DNA of 64,000 nt. Origin: Eublepharis macularius. Taxonomy: Eukaryota > Chordata > Lepidosauria > Squamata > Eublepharidae. Below are positions 1 through 12,100 of this stretch, in pieces. The notes under the pieces were generated by a model. The model was not told the origin of the DNA, did no database searches, and saw only the letters and a program-made list of their open reading frames with translations. Numbering within the stretch: the stretch's first letter is position 1; every line of letters begins with the position of its first letter. The DNA lies in assembly GCF_028583425.1 (NCBI RefSeq), contig NC_072807.1, positions 30,509,001 through 30,573,000 of the forward strand. Direction: 5' to 3'. A program made the translations under genes and the position numbers.

Positions 1-514
1 ATCTCTTCATAGAATGAATATAGACAACTGTTTACCAAGTGCTAACTTACCATAGTATAAAAGCGAGCTCTTGGTAAGCTGGTTATCTGTTAACGTGTTT
101 GGTAGTAAGCTGTTTCAAGCTATTAGGTAGTAAGCTGTTACAAGCTAACATTTGGTAAATGGTCAGCTGCATTAATCTTTAGCCTGTTTAGGATGTCCTT
201 TATAGAGTGATATTCTCTTCCACCAGAACTATCTCACTGTTCACCACTTAATTCAGGCCATTTATGAGTAAGTTAAGTATCACTACTTCCGGTAGTCCCC
301 GGGGGACTCACATTCCTTACTTTCTTCCATTGTTAAAACTGTGTAAAACTGTGTACCTTCTGTGTATTTTTAACCAATTATTGCTACGTAAGCAGACCTG
401 TCATCTTATTCCTATGACTACTGAATTTCCTGAGGAGTCATCAGGGTTTAAATAGTACAAGAGAAATAATGTAATTTACATGTACCAATTCAGTGTTCTA
501 AAGATGATTGGGTT
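1..514. other. MYO9A intron sequence
   Basis: Unique-looking AT-rich DNA. At about 70-150 a short motif around 'GGTAGTAAGCTGTT' is repeated twice in imperfect tandem, with CAAGCT partners. No gene is seen. Confidence 0.5.
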
Positions 515-725
515 ATTTATTTGGAAATTTATATCCTGCTTTTCTCCTCGATGGGGACCCAATGTGACCTACAACATCATTCCTCCGCTGTAACTTCACA
601 ACAACAACCCTGTGAAATAGGTTAGGCTAAGAGAGGGCAACTGGCCAAGATTACCCAGCCAGCTTCCATGGCAGAGTTGGGATTCTAGCCTGGGCCTACC
701 AGATCCTAGTCTGACACTAACCAGA
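515..725 (-). repeat. tRNA-derived SINE (reverse orientation)
   Basis: The stretch runs from a 'TATATCCTGCTTTTCTCC' tail through 'ACCCTGTGAAATAGGTTAGG' and 'CTTCCATGGCAGAGTTGGGA' to a degenerate tRNA-like head (CAGATCCTAGTCTGACACTA). The same order recurs at 27.8, 56.7, 60.5 and 62.1 kb in this window. Confidence 0.75.
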
Positions 726-871
726 TGACAACGTAAATCTGTTATAGCCAAATACAGCAAGAATGCAGACTTTTGAAGCTCATTGCTAGGCTAGAATGTA
801 CAGAATCACCTCATCTATTAATGTGTCACTTTGGTAATGGTTCTCTGTCTAAATTTACGATCTGTAGAACT

Positions 872-1158
872 TCAGTTGTTGCAGGCAGCAAGTCCAAGAG
901 CTTTCTGTTCCCTCCATATTGAGAGAGTGTTTTGCCACACATCTGTGTGGTCTGATCCCAAGCCATTGTACTCAGCCTCACGTGCTATTAGCTGAATAGT
1001 TTCCTCTGAATGAGTATAAAATGGTGTGTTTCCTTTCAGTAATTCTCCATTATAAAGATAATAAAAGCGATCAGGTCAGTTTGTTCTGCAAACTTGGTGT
1101 CAGTGATACCTGTTTGTACCAGACCCAAGGACAGAAGAGTTGCATTTCCACTAGTGCC
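872..1158 (-). pseudogene. Unidentified coding-like stretch with a frameshift (- strand)
   Basis: On the - strand, 65 codons from 1069 down to 875 read RFYYLYNGELLKGNTPFYTH and continue to EAEYNGLGSDHTDVW and ALGLAACNN, then TGA at 874-872. Directly upstream (1155 to about 1070) a different frame reads TSGNATLLSLGLVQTGITDT and KFAEQTD. The composition of both is strongly protein-like, and the two would fuse if one base shift were ignored. I do not recognise the family. It may be a decayed gene copy or an exon of a nested gene. No clear splice acceptor or poly(A) signal belongs to it. Confidence 0.4.
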
Positions 1159-1371
1159 TTAATTTTTTTTTTATTGTAAACGCCTCAGTGTAGGGACTTT
1201 GTTTTTTAATCTGTTAAGTGCCATGTCCAGTGGTGGTGGTATAGAAACAATTGAATAAACTCTTTAACCTACCTTTGCTGATTTTTTTTCTTACCTAAGC
1301 ATGAAAGCTGTGAAATTTATAGTGTAGTTATATCCTATATGCTTGAATTGATTTTATACCACTTTTAACAG

Positions 1372-1596
1372 TCATGGCTTCCTCACCAAGAATCTTGTGG
1401 ATTCTCTGAGGGGACTGAGAATTCTCAGAATAACTGCAGCTCCTGGACTGTAAACCAGTTTAAGATAAAATCACTTCATTCTGCCTTAAAGGAAGTGAAA
1501 CCTTCTTTAGAAAGTTACATACTAGACTTAATGGACTGTGTGTCCCAGAGGCTGAAGTTCTTTAACTGGCTCATGAAATCCAGTGATATAAAATGA
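1372..1596 (+). CDS. Unidentified orphan terminal-exon-like ORF
   Basis: After TTTTAACAG (a usable acceptor) an open frame of 74 codons starts SWLPHQESCGFSEGTENSQN. It passes through SLHSALKEVKPSLESYILDL and ends LKFFNWLMKSSDIK before TGA at 1594-1596. AATAAA follows at 1823-1828. It looks like the last exon of a protein, with a helical Leu/Lys-rich C-terminus, but there is no visible upstream partner. In the phase of the MYO9A intron it would give only about 12 codons, so it is not an obvious alternative end of MYO9A. It could be a pseudogene fragment. I do not recognise the family. Confidence 0.35.
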   Translation, partial: SWLPHQESCGFSEGTENSQNNCSSWTVNQFKIKSLHSALKEVKPSLESYILDLMDCVSQRLKFFNWLMKSSDIK

Positions 1597-1828
1597 ACCT
1601 ATGCACAGAACAAGGCAGGAGGATGGGTCGGGTCCCAACGAAATTGGCCATTCCCTCTGATTTCACCCCTTCCTGTTGCAGACCACCCTCATATCATTCT
1701 CCATCCCTCCAGGAGCAGCATTTGAGCGAGGCCAGTGAACTACAGTGGGAGGGAGGAGGCAGGAAAGTTGTGCTGCGCTGATGGAAAATTTAGTGTGAAT
1801 CCAACCCTGTATCGTCTGTTTGAATAAA

Positions 1829-3081
1829 CAGAATCTTTTTGGCTTGTCTTTTGTTGGTAAAACTAAGCTTCATGGAGCTGGGCTTTAGGTAGAATAAAAT
1901 GATAAGACCATGCTATTTACAGCACATCTTGTAGAACAATTAGGATTTATGCCAGGTTAGGAAGGCCTTTCAAATAGACCTGCCACTATTGAGCTGTTAG
2001 TAACATCCAGAGAAAGGACCGGCTCCCAATTTTAGCTCGTTGCCCAAACAAGATGCCTCTTAATGTGTATATATACATGGCACACCCTCCTGAAAGGTGG
2101 AGTGAAGGTTTCACACTCCTTTAAGCTTTCTTGGCACTAGCGAGACCAAAAAGAGTGCGAAAACTATGCTCCTTCTGGCACCTCTCCCAGAATCCAGTGG
2201 GAGATTGCATCAGAGGGACCCTGCTGCAACCTCTGGGGGTGATCTCCTGTTTGTGGTAGGAATTCCTAGTTAAGCCAGACAACTTCAGTCAGCTGACTGC
2301 TAGGTTCCATGTCTCAGCAGAACGCTATGCTGAACCCTGACACCATCCCTGTCTGTAGAAAATTTTGCATGGATTTGTAGCATTCGTTCTGCTCCTGTGA
2401 TCTGTATTGGCTGAGATTTGTTTTAGTAAGATGGGAATAAGCAATTGGCACACAATAAGAAAAGGACTGTTTCCAGGTGAGGAATGTCTAGAATGTTGGT
2501 CCTTCTAGCCCAGGACCGTAACTGATAGCTTCTGTCCAAGGCTTTTCCTGGCCTTCCCATTTATCTGGAGATGCTAGGGAGTGAAACAGGAACCTTCTAT
2601 TATCAAAATTATGTATACAAATCATGCTATGCCACTTAGCTATGAACCCTTACTCGAGTGGAGAATTCCTGGTTGCGGGAGGGAGGGGGAGTAATACTTT
2701 TTTTATGTTGATTCTTCATCGTATTTGGATGGTGGAGGATGGCGCTTTTGATGCTAGGCAATCCTGACTGACATTTCTATTTTCCCTATTTTTCATTGCC
2801 GTGAAATAAACATGTACCCTTGTTTAAATAATTCAGCGTCATGTGTGGGATTGCAAATTCTCTGTAGCATACCAACAGACTAGTATGTAGCTTTCCTAGC
2901 TTAAGTAAAATATATCATATCATTTTCAATCATGGTTCCTCCTTTCTGATCCTTATTATTATTTGTTCCCAGCATGTACCATGTTCAACACACGTTGCAA
3001 TTTGGCCTTTTTTCATTTACCGCAGTGAATTGCTGTAGCATGAAACAGAGTGCTAAAACTCTTCTTGATATGCTGCCACAG
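1829..3081. other. MYO9A intron sequence
   Basis: No repeat family or coding content that I can name. Moderately AT-rich, with scattered AATAAA motifs (for example near 1,892 and 2,807). It ends at the acceptor of the 3082 exon. Confidence 0.5.
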
Positions 3082-3157
3082 GTATTGCCCGGAAACGTCC
3101 AAGAACACCCCTTTCAGATTTGCAGGGAGTTAACACCATCAATGAAAAAGCTCAACG
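3082..3157 (+). CDS. MYO9A: MYO9A exon 1 in window (motor, loop region)
   Basis: The exon lies between a CACAG acceptor and a GTAAGT donor. It has two leading bases of a split codon and one trailing codon split as CG|G. It reads [17 protein letters not shown] then TINEKAQ, a basic surface-loop stretch of the myosin IX motor. No clear exon of the same gene is seen between 1 and 3081. Confidence 0.88.
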
Positions 3158-6100
3158 GTAAGTTGGATCATGGGGTAAGTGAAATTGCTGTCTGTCTCTG
3201 TCTCTCAATAGATTTTAGTCTCTGGTGTTCTCATTCTCTTGGTCAAAATTTAAACACATGAATTGTGTTCCCACCTTCCAGGGATGCATATGGAGTTGGC
3301 TGGAATAGTAGGATGGGTGTCCGGCAGAGCAGACTCTCCAACCATGGCAGCCTCCTTGACAAAGACGGGATATTTGTGAATTCAACCAACAGCAAGCTCC
3401 TAGAGAGAGCCCATGGCATTCTCATGTGAGTGCAAACTTGTCCTTGTTCTCAGGAAAAATTAATTGGTAAATACAAGAATAAATATGGCACTGTTCAGGG
3501 CAATAGAGGTCCATGTTGATTGTCAGCATTTGCCCCTTAAGGGGCATAGGAACATGTCCTCTGAAGGTTCCCAAGAGGTAAATTGTACCTTAAACTAAAT
3601 TGTTTTCACTGTTTTAGCATTGATATTTGGTGGTGCATGCACTCCTTGGGAGTAATGTGTAGGTAAGGCAGTAATACCTGTGGAGCTCTATAAAAAGGGA
3701 TATTTGATATATTTGGAGCATTTAGAGAATTATGTCAGAGAGCTACGATTGTCTAAACTGGGCTTGGAGAAAATCTATGAGCTGTTCCGGGGCTCTTAGC
3801 TCTTCTCCCCCCACTCCACCCCACACACGATATGGTTGTTGAACTAGATGGTCTCAGTAAGTAATGGCAAAGCTTTTACTGCAAACATAATGTGGTGGTT
3901 AAACTAAAAGCATTCCTTGTGTTGAATAGTACTTTTTTTAGACTCTGTAAAATTGCTCTGGCACACAACATCCATTAGATTCTCCCACATTATACCCACA
4001 ACTCTTTTACAGACCCAAGCAAAATAATTTGGTGTCTGGTTCAGGCTGCTTAACCCAGCATAAGAATCTAGCCTTAGGTAGATTGTAAAGAAGCTTTTCT
4101 ACAAGTGGGGTGCTTTGATTAGAGGCCCCTGAAGCTGATTAGCCTTTGCCAATTCAGAATCTTTTACTCATTTTACTTACATATTCTTACAGCATTGGCA
4201 CATCAGGAAATGTGTCTCTTTTTGCTGACAAGTCGTAGCTGACATATGGTAGCTCTGTAGGGTTTTCAAGGCAAGAGAAGTTCAAAGGTGGTCTGCCTCT
4301 GCATAGCAACCCTGGACCTCCTTGGTGGTCTCCCATCCAAGTACTAACCAGGGCTGACCCTGTTTAACTTCTGAGATCTGATGAGATTGGGCAACCCTAA
4401 GCTATCCAGGTCAGGGACAGATCCTCTCTCTAGGCCCCATTTAATAAGCACCAATACATTTTGCCTTATATTATCCCATGGTGTGTGTGTGTAAAGTGCC
4501 ATCAAGTCACAGCCAATTTGTGGCAACCTCTGCTAGTGTTTTCAAAGCAAGAGGCTAACAGAGGTGGCTGGCCATTGCCTGCCTCTGCATAATGACCCTG
4601 GTCTTTGGTGGTCTTCCATCCAAGTACTAACCTGTGCAACCCTACTTAGCTTCCAAGATCTGATGTGATCAGGCTAACCTGGGCCATCCAGATTAGGATG
4701 TATGATACCATGGCCTAATTTTATTCCAGTACCTAATAGAAGACTGCTAGTTCTCTGCATGTTCTGCTGATCTGTCTGCCTTTCCTTCCCATAAATATTC
4801 TTGTCTGGGTTTTAATTCTTCAGCAGTTGTGTTCAGAGAGTTATGTCATGGGAAGTTTGCAGGTGAGCAAAAAGTGTACTGTCCCTGGTGCTTTAATATG
4901 AACCTCTGTGACATTTTTTTTATTAGGCGAAACAAGAACTTCAAAGTCAAACCGAACCTTCCAAAGGTGAGAAAATTCAAGTATTTGGTCCCAAAGCTCT
5001 GCTGATTTAACTGATTTAAGGTTACTTCTTACAAGAGGATACAGATATGCCATCTTCTGGGCATGGAGTAGAGGTCACTGGAGGTGTGGGGGGGTGGTGG
5101 TTGTGAATTTCCTGCACTGCACAGGGGGTTAGACTAGATGACTCGGGATCCTTCCAACTCTATGAGTCTATATCATCACTTTGTAAGGGAAAAATGCAGA
5201 AGTGCCTTCTTCATCTATAAATGCACACTAAGCTGTTTTATCATATGTACAAGTGGTGTATTCTTCACAAATGACAATGTATGCTGTTTGCGTACGTTTT
5301 TTCCTGACATGGAAGCAATATCCATGCATAAAGTCACATATGGAGCAACTCTTATACGTGTCAGAGTTTGGGGTCGAATCAATCACTGTGCTCTAGTAAG
5401 ATAAAGTTTATCAAAAGATCTATCAGGCATTAATCTAAAAGGAACAGCAAGTTCATCTCTTAATTTAATGTTGATCGCTTTTGTTGAGGAAGTTTGCAAC
5501 TGTTATATTAAGTTGTGCATTTAATGCTGTTGCCTCAGTTTGTCTCCCTTTACTGCCTTGGTGTACAAAACAAAACAAGAAGGTAATCATGATTCCTGTT
5601 GTCAACTGTGTGAATTGTCAATGCTTGATTGCCACATGTTGCGTGCAGGAAGTGGGGAGAGAATGTGGTTCTTGAGGAGTAATATTCAGGGGCTGTGTAT
5701 GCTTACTGTTGCCTTTGGACACTATACAGCAAATTCCTTGCATGGACTTACATTCAGATCTGGTTTTCCAGATTAGCATAAGCAAATTTAGCACCTACTG
5801 TTTTGTTTCCACAGCACTTACTGGAAGTGAAATCTCTCAAGCACCTAACAAATCTGACGCTGCACGATCGCATCACAAAGTCTCTTCTTCATCTTCACAA
5901 AAAGAAGAAGCCACCAAGCATCAGTGCGCAGTTCCAGGTCACTTGCCATTGTTAAGTTTGAGAAATTTAATTTCAGAAAAGAGCTGTATGGAAATTTACC
6001 CCAGGAGGTTTAGTGTCAAGGGTAAATGAGGGAGAGAGAAGACGGACCTTCTCAAGCCAGGGCCCGCTTTCTGTTCCCTTTTAAAGAATGCTTACAACAG

Positions 6101-9100
6101 CCTCAGCTTGGGTAAGAATGTTTGCTGTGGCAATTTCATCCCTATGAAATGGGCTGCCAAAAGTATGAGAGAAGAATCATCCTTTTCACAATTTGGAAAG
6201 AAATGCAAGGCAGAGCTCTCTAAGAAGGGCCTTTGGCTGAATGTGGTTTTTAAACTTAATGTTTTCTTTAAAAAGTAATTCTGTATTTCACTTTCTCCTT
6301 TAGGCATCACTTACTAAACTGATGGAGACCCTTGGCCAGGCAGAGCCCTATTTCGTCAAGTGCATTCGCTCGAATGCTGATAAGGTAAGAAATCTCAAGT
6401 CCATTGCTTCCATTTGGTTTGGATGGAATCCTCTGTTTTGACATGATTCTCTGGTTTGTTATTAGTCCCTTGATCCAGGGAGGATTCCATCCATTTCCTT
6501 TCTTCATTTTGGTTCTGTTGGGCTTCCTCCTGCATCTGTGCCTTTGGCCACTGGTAGCCTTGTCCCTGCATGTTTCTACCTGAGAGCCTGCTTGGAAATG
6601 TTTCCCTCATAGGAAACAATGGAGAGTGGCTGGGTGCACCTTCTTCAGGGGCCCATAGAACTGGACCTCGGACTCCAGTCTTCCTGAAACTTGGCTTTAG
6701 CAAACAGAGCAGATTCCCTGAAAATTTGGTGGAGTTTGCTTGAAAAAGCCCCCCCCCCCCAGCTCCCCCTGGATAGCCGTCAGATAGTTTTTCCCATAGG
6801 GAATAATGGAGAATGGCGAGGGGGACCTTCTTTAGGGATCCATAGAATTGGATACTGGGGTCCAGTCTTCTTGAAACTTGGGGGTATTTAGAGGACAGTC
6901 ATGAATAGGTTTCCTGCAAATTTGGTGGTGTTCTCTTGGAAAATGACTCCCTCCCAGCCCCCAGATTGCCCCCAGATATTTTTCCACATAGGGAATATTG
7001 GCTTAATAAATCTAGGACTCTCTGATCTGTCTAAAAGTGACAGTGGGATTAACCTTGCCTTATCACTTCTAGCCCTTTGCATTCAAATATTCCTGAACTG
7101 TGGCTAGAAAATTTATTTTTTTGTCATTTATAGCCTGCTTTTTCCACGGGCATTCAAGGTGGATTACACAGTTAAAAACAAGGCAAATAAGGACAGTATT
7201 ATATAAACAACAAACAATGCAATGACACCAGATTGCAAGGTTAAGACCAGCACACTCCAAACGACATAAAATATACAATGAACAGTGATGTGAACTGTGT
7301 AAAACCTCACAAACTCTCTTTACTTATCCCCCCCCCCCTTCTCAGTTTGGAGCTGACTGTGATGGAGCATAGAGTACATGCTGATGGAAACATTACCCAA
7401 AGTGTACAAACCGTTGCAAGCTGTAGTTTGAAGCTAACCGTAGTTAATGTTAATTTGCTGTGTATATTATCTTACTGCCAATGCATCGTTTCCAGCTGAT
7501 GTGATGCCATTTTTCTGCATTGAATTTGCAGTCTAAATCATGTCTAATATACTATGCTTGTTTCAGATTTCTGTAATCTTAGTTCTAGTACATTGTTTAT
7601 TAGGTCATATCTTACTGACTGCATCAACTCAGACTGTGTAATTGGCCTTGAGTGTCAATGAGAAACGTGGACTATAAGTTTAGTAAATGAATAAATCCAA
7701 ATATCCAACTGTCTGGCCTTTGGGTCTTTGCCTTTTTCAGCTTCCCCTGAGATTCAACGACAACCTGGTGCTCCGGCAGCTGCGGTACACAGGGATGCTG
7801 GAGACGGTGCGCATTCGGCAGTCAGGATACAGCTGCAAATATTCTTTCCAGGTTAGATTAAGTTCCCCTGACAACAAGCTAAACAGCCTGTTGCTAAGCA
7901 GGTTGGTTTGTGTGCGGATGCTGTTCTTTGAAGGTCAGTGAGTGCCTCCTCCAAAAAACCATATGGAATGTGTTAATGTTGCAGCGTCACGCAAGTGACA
8001 GAGCAAGGCTGCTGCTTCGATCTCAGATTAGTGCTGGAAAGAATATAGAGGTGCAGTGGACACATTTTTTGTGAGCACACTTACCATTTAGCAAAGTTTT
8101 GGTTGACTTGGTGATTTGAGAAGCCATTGAAGGAAGACGGGGGGGTGGGGGGGGAACCCTCTTCAGAGATATTTCTGTATTTTTGCTACCCAAGCTTCAT
8201 GCCTTAATCTCCTGTTCTACTGTTAATTCGGTGTAAAGGGCAGATTCTTTTACTTTTCTGTGCAGCAAAGCATATGGAAAATGTCAAATTGGAATGTCAA
8301 ATCTATATTTCATTGATCATGCAGCTTCTTTGGAAAAGTGCATTTGGCTCTTGCATTCCAGCATTACATTTTTTCACATACGTTGTGTCAGGTGAGGTGG
8401 GGAGAATCTCAGCCCAAAGAAGAAACACTTGAATGTCTCTGCAGAGTCTTTCTGATTAACACTGTTATGTATACCAGAAAGCTATGAATGCACTGGGGAA
8501 TGAAGCCTGTGGATTCTGGGATATATCAGCGCTTAAGGCTTTATTTGGATGTGTTTCCATAGATACCAGTAACCAACAGCACCTTGCCCAATAAACTGAC
8601 AAATCTGTGCTTATAACTGTGTGTTGATGATGGGGGTATATCTAATTTTCCAGGACTTTGTCGATCACTTCCATGTTCTTCTCCCACGGGGAATTCAGCC
8701 ATCAAAGCAAAACATCCAAGACTTCTTCAGGAAAACAAAGATCAGTCTTGAAAATTATCAAGTTGGTAGAACAATGGTAAGTTCCAGGCTGCAGCCGCTG
8801 CTTGTTCCCTGACAGAATGTTACGGCTTTTCCTTGAGTGTTCACTCACGATAACACTTCTGTGTATAGCCTGCCGTCATTGAGATGCAATGTCCGTTAGA
8901 GCTCAAAAGGAGAAAGTTTCTGCTCTCTTTTGCCTTGCCTTCCTCTATTTGCTTCCACCTATCTGAATAACAATTTCTGCTTTGGGAGGTGATTCACTTA
9001 ACACAAGTGAGCCCAATTTTCCTCAAAGATTTTGCTTTTCCTTTTCACTACTATTCCTTCAAGTTTTATTGCAGATTGTGTGTTTTTGCCAGTATTACTT

Positions 9101-12100
9101 TTTAAGTGGACCCCCCCCCCCTCCACCTCCAAAGTCCAAGCCAGTGATGCATCTGTGGGGCAATTTTTTATATACCTTTTGCCTGGAGCTAGGCTCGGAC
9201 ATGTCCAGGGAAGCAGACAGAGTCAACGATTTTCAGGGCATTTTAAAACAATATATTGCTGGTGTTTCACTAGAAGTCTTCCCTGTGGTGAGTCAGTATG
9301 TGGGGAAAGTGACATTAGCCTAGTTGCGAATGATAATTGTGCATTTCTTGTTGCTTTCTGTATTGGGCACATTAGGTGTTCATGAAGGAGCAGCAACGGC
9401 AGCTTTTACAGGGCCTTCTGCACCAGGAGGTGGTACGAAGGATTACTCTGCTGCAGAGCTGGTTCCGTGCTATGCTCTACCGAAGGCACTTTCTCAGTTT
9501 GAAGCAAGCAGCTGTTATCATACAGGTAAGTGCAGACGGTGTGCAGTGTAAGAACTTAGAACTCTTGACATTCATGTCTGTTGGCCCATCTCCGTCTTCC
9601 CATCTATTTAGATCTATCTGGCATTAGTATAAAAGCTGTTTTTGTAATACATACACTTTAAGACTTACACAAACAATAATAACACTGTGTGGCAAAGGAA
9701 GAGGGAAGGCTTATTAAATATTTTAGTGGAGAGACATCATCTTCAGTCGTATTCATGCCCTGCTATTTAACTTTTTAAAAAAATATTGTTTCCCCCTATT
9801 TTCTGTTTGCAGCTGCACACAAAGAAGTACTTATAGGAGGGCAGCATTTAACACACATGGCTCCTTTCTGTTTAGATTTGTACACTTTCATCTTGAGGGG
9901 AGCGCTCAAAGGCATACATCAAACATGTCTGTGTCTTATCTTTCCTTTTTCTTTTTTTTACTGATTTTTGAGCTGTGGACAGCACAGATAAATTAGATCA
10001 GAACTCCCCAGTATGCCACCTGTAGGTGCCATGACACCTGCCAGTATTTCCCCTGTGCTTGCCGAGCTTTTTGGAAAGTGCACGGGGTTATTGTAAAGCA
10101 AGGCTTGTTATTGACTGCCCTCATTCAGATGAAAAAGGTTTCCATGGCTGCAACAGCAGCTGCAGCCACTGGAGAATTAGGAAGACTAGTAAACCATTAA
10201 GACTTTCCTTCTGTTTATTCCTCCCTCTCTTTCTCCCTTCCTTTCCCCTCAGGCTTTCCTTCATTCCTTTTTATTCCCCATTCCCATTCTCCCTCTCTTA
10301 TTCCCCTTTTGTGATTCTTTTGCAAAGTGAGGAGGGAAGTCTCATGTTTTGCTCCACCTCCTATAGCAGCCATATTGATTTGACTCCACCTCCTGTGTCT
10401 GCCAATTCTCTCAAGATTCCAAAGGTGCCCTCAGACTCAGAAAAGGTTGGAGACCCCTGGATCAGAGAGGCAGAAAAGTTAGATTCCCCACGAGAATAAA
10501 GTATGGGTTGTTTGGGCTATTAGCACCAGTTAAAGACACTTTGAGTAGTGTTCATAGATAAAATTCTGGAGATGCTACCAGATGAGAAATAGGTGGCGTT
10601 GTCATGGATCTTTCTAGAAAAAGATGGCTGTCTTTCTTTTCACCTCCCCCCCCTCCTTTAGAGGTACTGGCGCAGTTATCAGCGGAGAAAACAAGCGGAA
10701 GCAGAGGATTCCCTGAATGATACAGTCTTCTTTGACAAGGCAGCTGTTGTTCTTCAGTCCCATTGGCGAGGCTACGTAGCCAGGAGAAAATTCCAACAGG
10801 TGCGGGCTGCAGGTTTCATCATCCAGAGCTACTGGCGGGAGTGCTTAAGGAGAAGACACGCTGCGGCCACCTTCATCCAAGCCACATGGCGAAGCTACCA
10901 CTCCAGGAGCCTCTACCGCAACAAAAGGAACAAAGTAGTTCTGTTGCAAGCAGCCTACAGAGGATACAAAGCACGACAAAGGTAATGCTTGCAGCCTTCG
11001 TGAAAGGATAGATGCTCTTCTGAATGAAGAAAGGCCTTGAGAACTATGGGCACCTGACTGATGGTGGTGAAAGAGCATTTTGTTTTGTGTGAACGTGGAT
11101 GAAAATGCAAAGACAACCACTTGCAATGTAACGTAGTGCATTGCAGTCCAGAGGCTGCTGGGACATAAAATCTGTTATTCCCACCCATCTGAAACAAAGT
11201 CACAATGGAACTGAAGGGAGAGGGCACTGATTCTGTAAATTGCTATGAATGTTCCTGTTCTCATAAATAACCCTTTTAAAAACTGCATAAAAATACTCTA
11301 TCAGCACAGAATTGGAAAATGCTTTGGAATTACATGGGTTAAGCTTAGAACATTTCTATTAAACACGGTTTAAAAAGGTGACCAGTTCCTTTTGTGATGC
11401 ATGAGGGGAATGCCAGATTCGGGTCCAGTAGCACCTTAAAGACCAACTAGATTTGCAAGGTCAGGTGAAAGGAGCTCTGACTCTCGAAAGCTCATATCCT
11501 GGAAATCTAGTTGGTCTTTTAGGTGTTGCTGGACCCAAATCTTCTACTACAGACCAACAGGGCTACCTACCTTGAAACTATCTTCATGAGGGGAGTGGTA
11601 ACTCTACCTGCAGTAAAACCTCCAGAATTTGGTCTTGGTACAATAGAACTAGAGCAAACATACAAGTATCTACTTGTATGTATAATGCTGCTATACTATT
11701 AAAGAGGCAATAGTTTTAAAGAGCAAGGGGAGGCAATGGTGGAAACAGCCCTTCTGCAGTGCATTCAGAATTTGTGTTTTGTGTTTGCTTGCATAGGTGT
11801 AGAACTTTAAAACAGCAAAGATTACAAGATGTGCCACTGGGAAATGGGCCAACTGTTAAAGGAGAGAATGAACTGGAGCCAGAGCATATGGATGTGAGAG
11901 GTTCGGATCCTTCTGAATGGGAAGATCGTTCATTTGAACAGAGAGAGAGAGCAGTAGAAGAGCGTAAGTCAGTGATGGAAAACAGGGTGGGTCAGATTGA
12001 TCCATCAGATAATTCCAGAATCTTACCATACAAACACCATGAGAGAGCCAGTAGCCAGAGTGGAATGAGTGCAGAAGAGGAAGTCATTGTTAGAGAAAGA

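Noticed and set aside
4200-4705. Possible genuine 5S rRNA gene
   Set aside because: Only the internal-promoter half resembles 5S, it is diverged, and it is fused to a SINE body.
10059-10499. 146-codon open frame
   Set aside because: Its length comes from a polypyrimidine tract; the composition is Leu/Phe/Ser/Pro low complexity.
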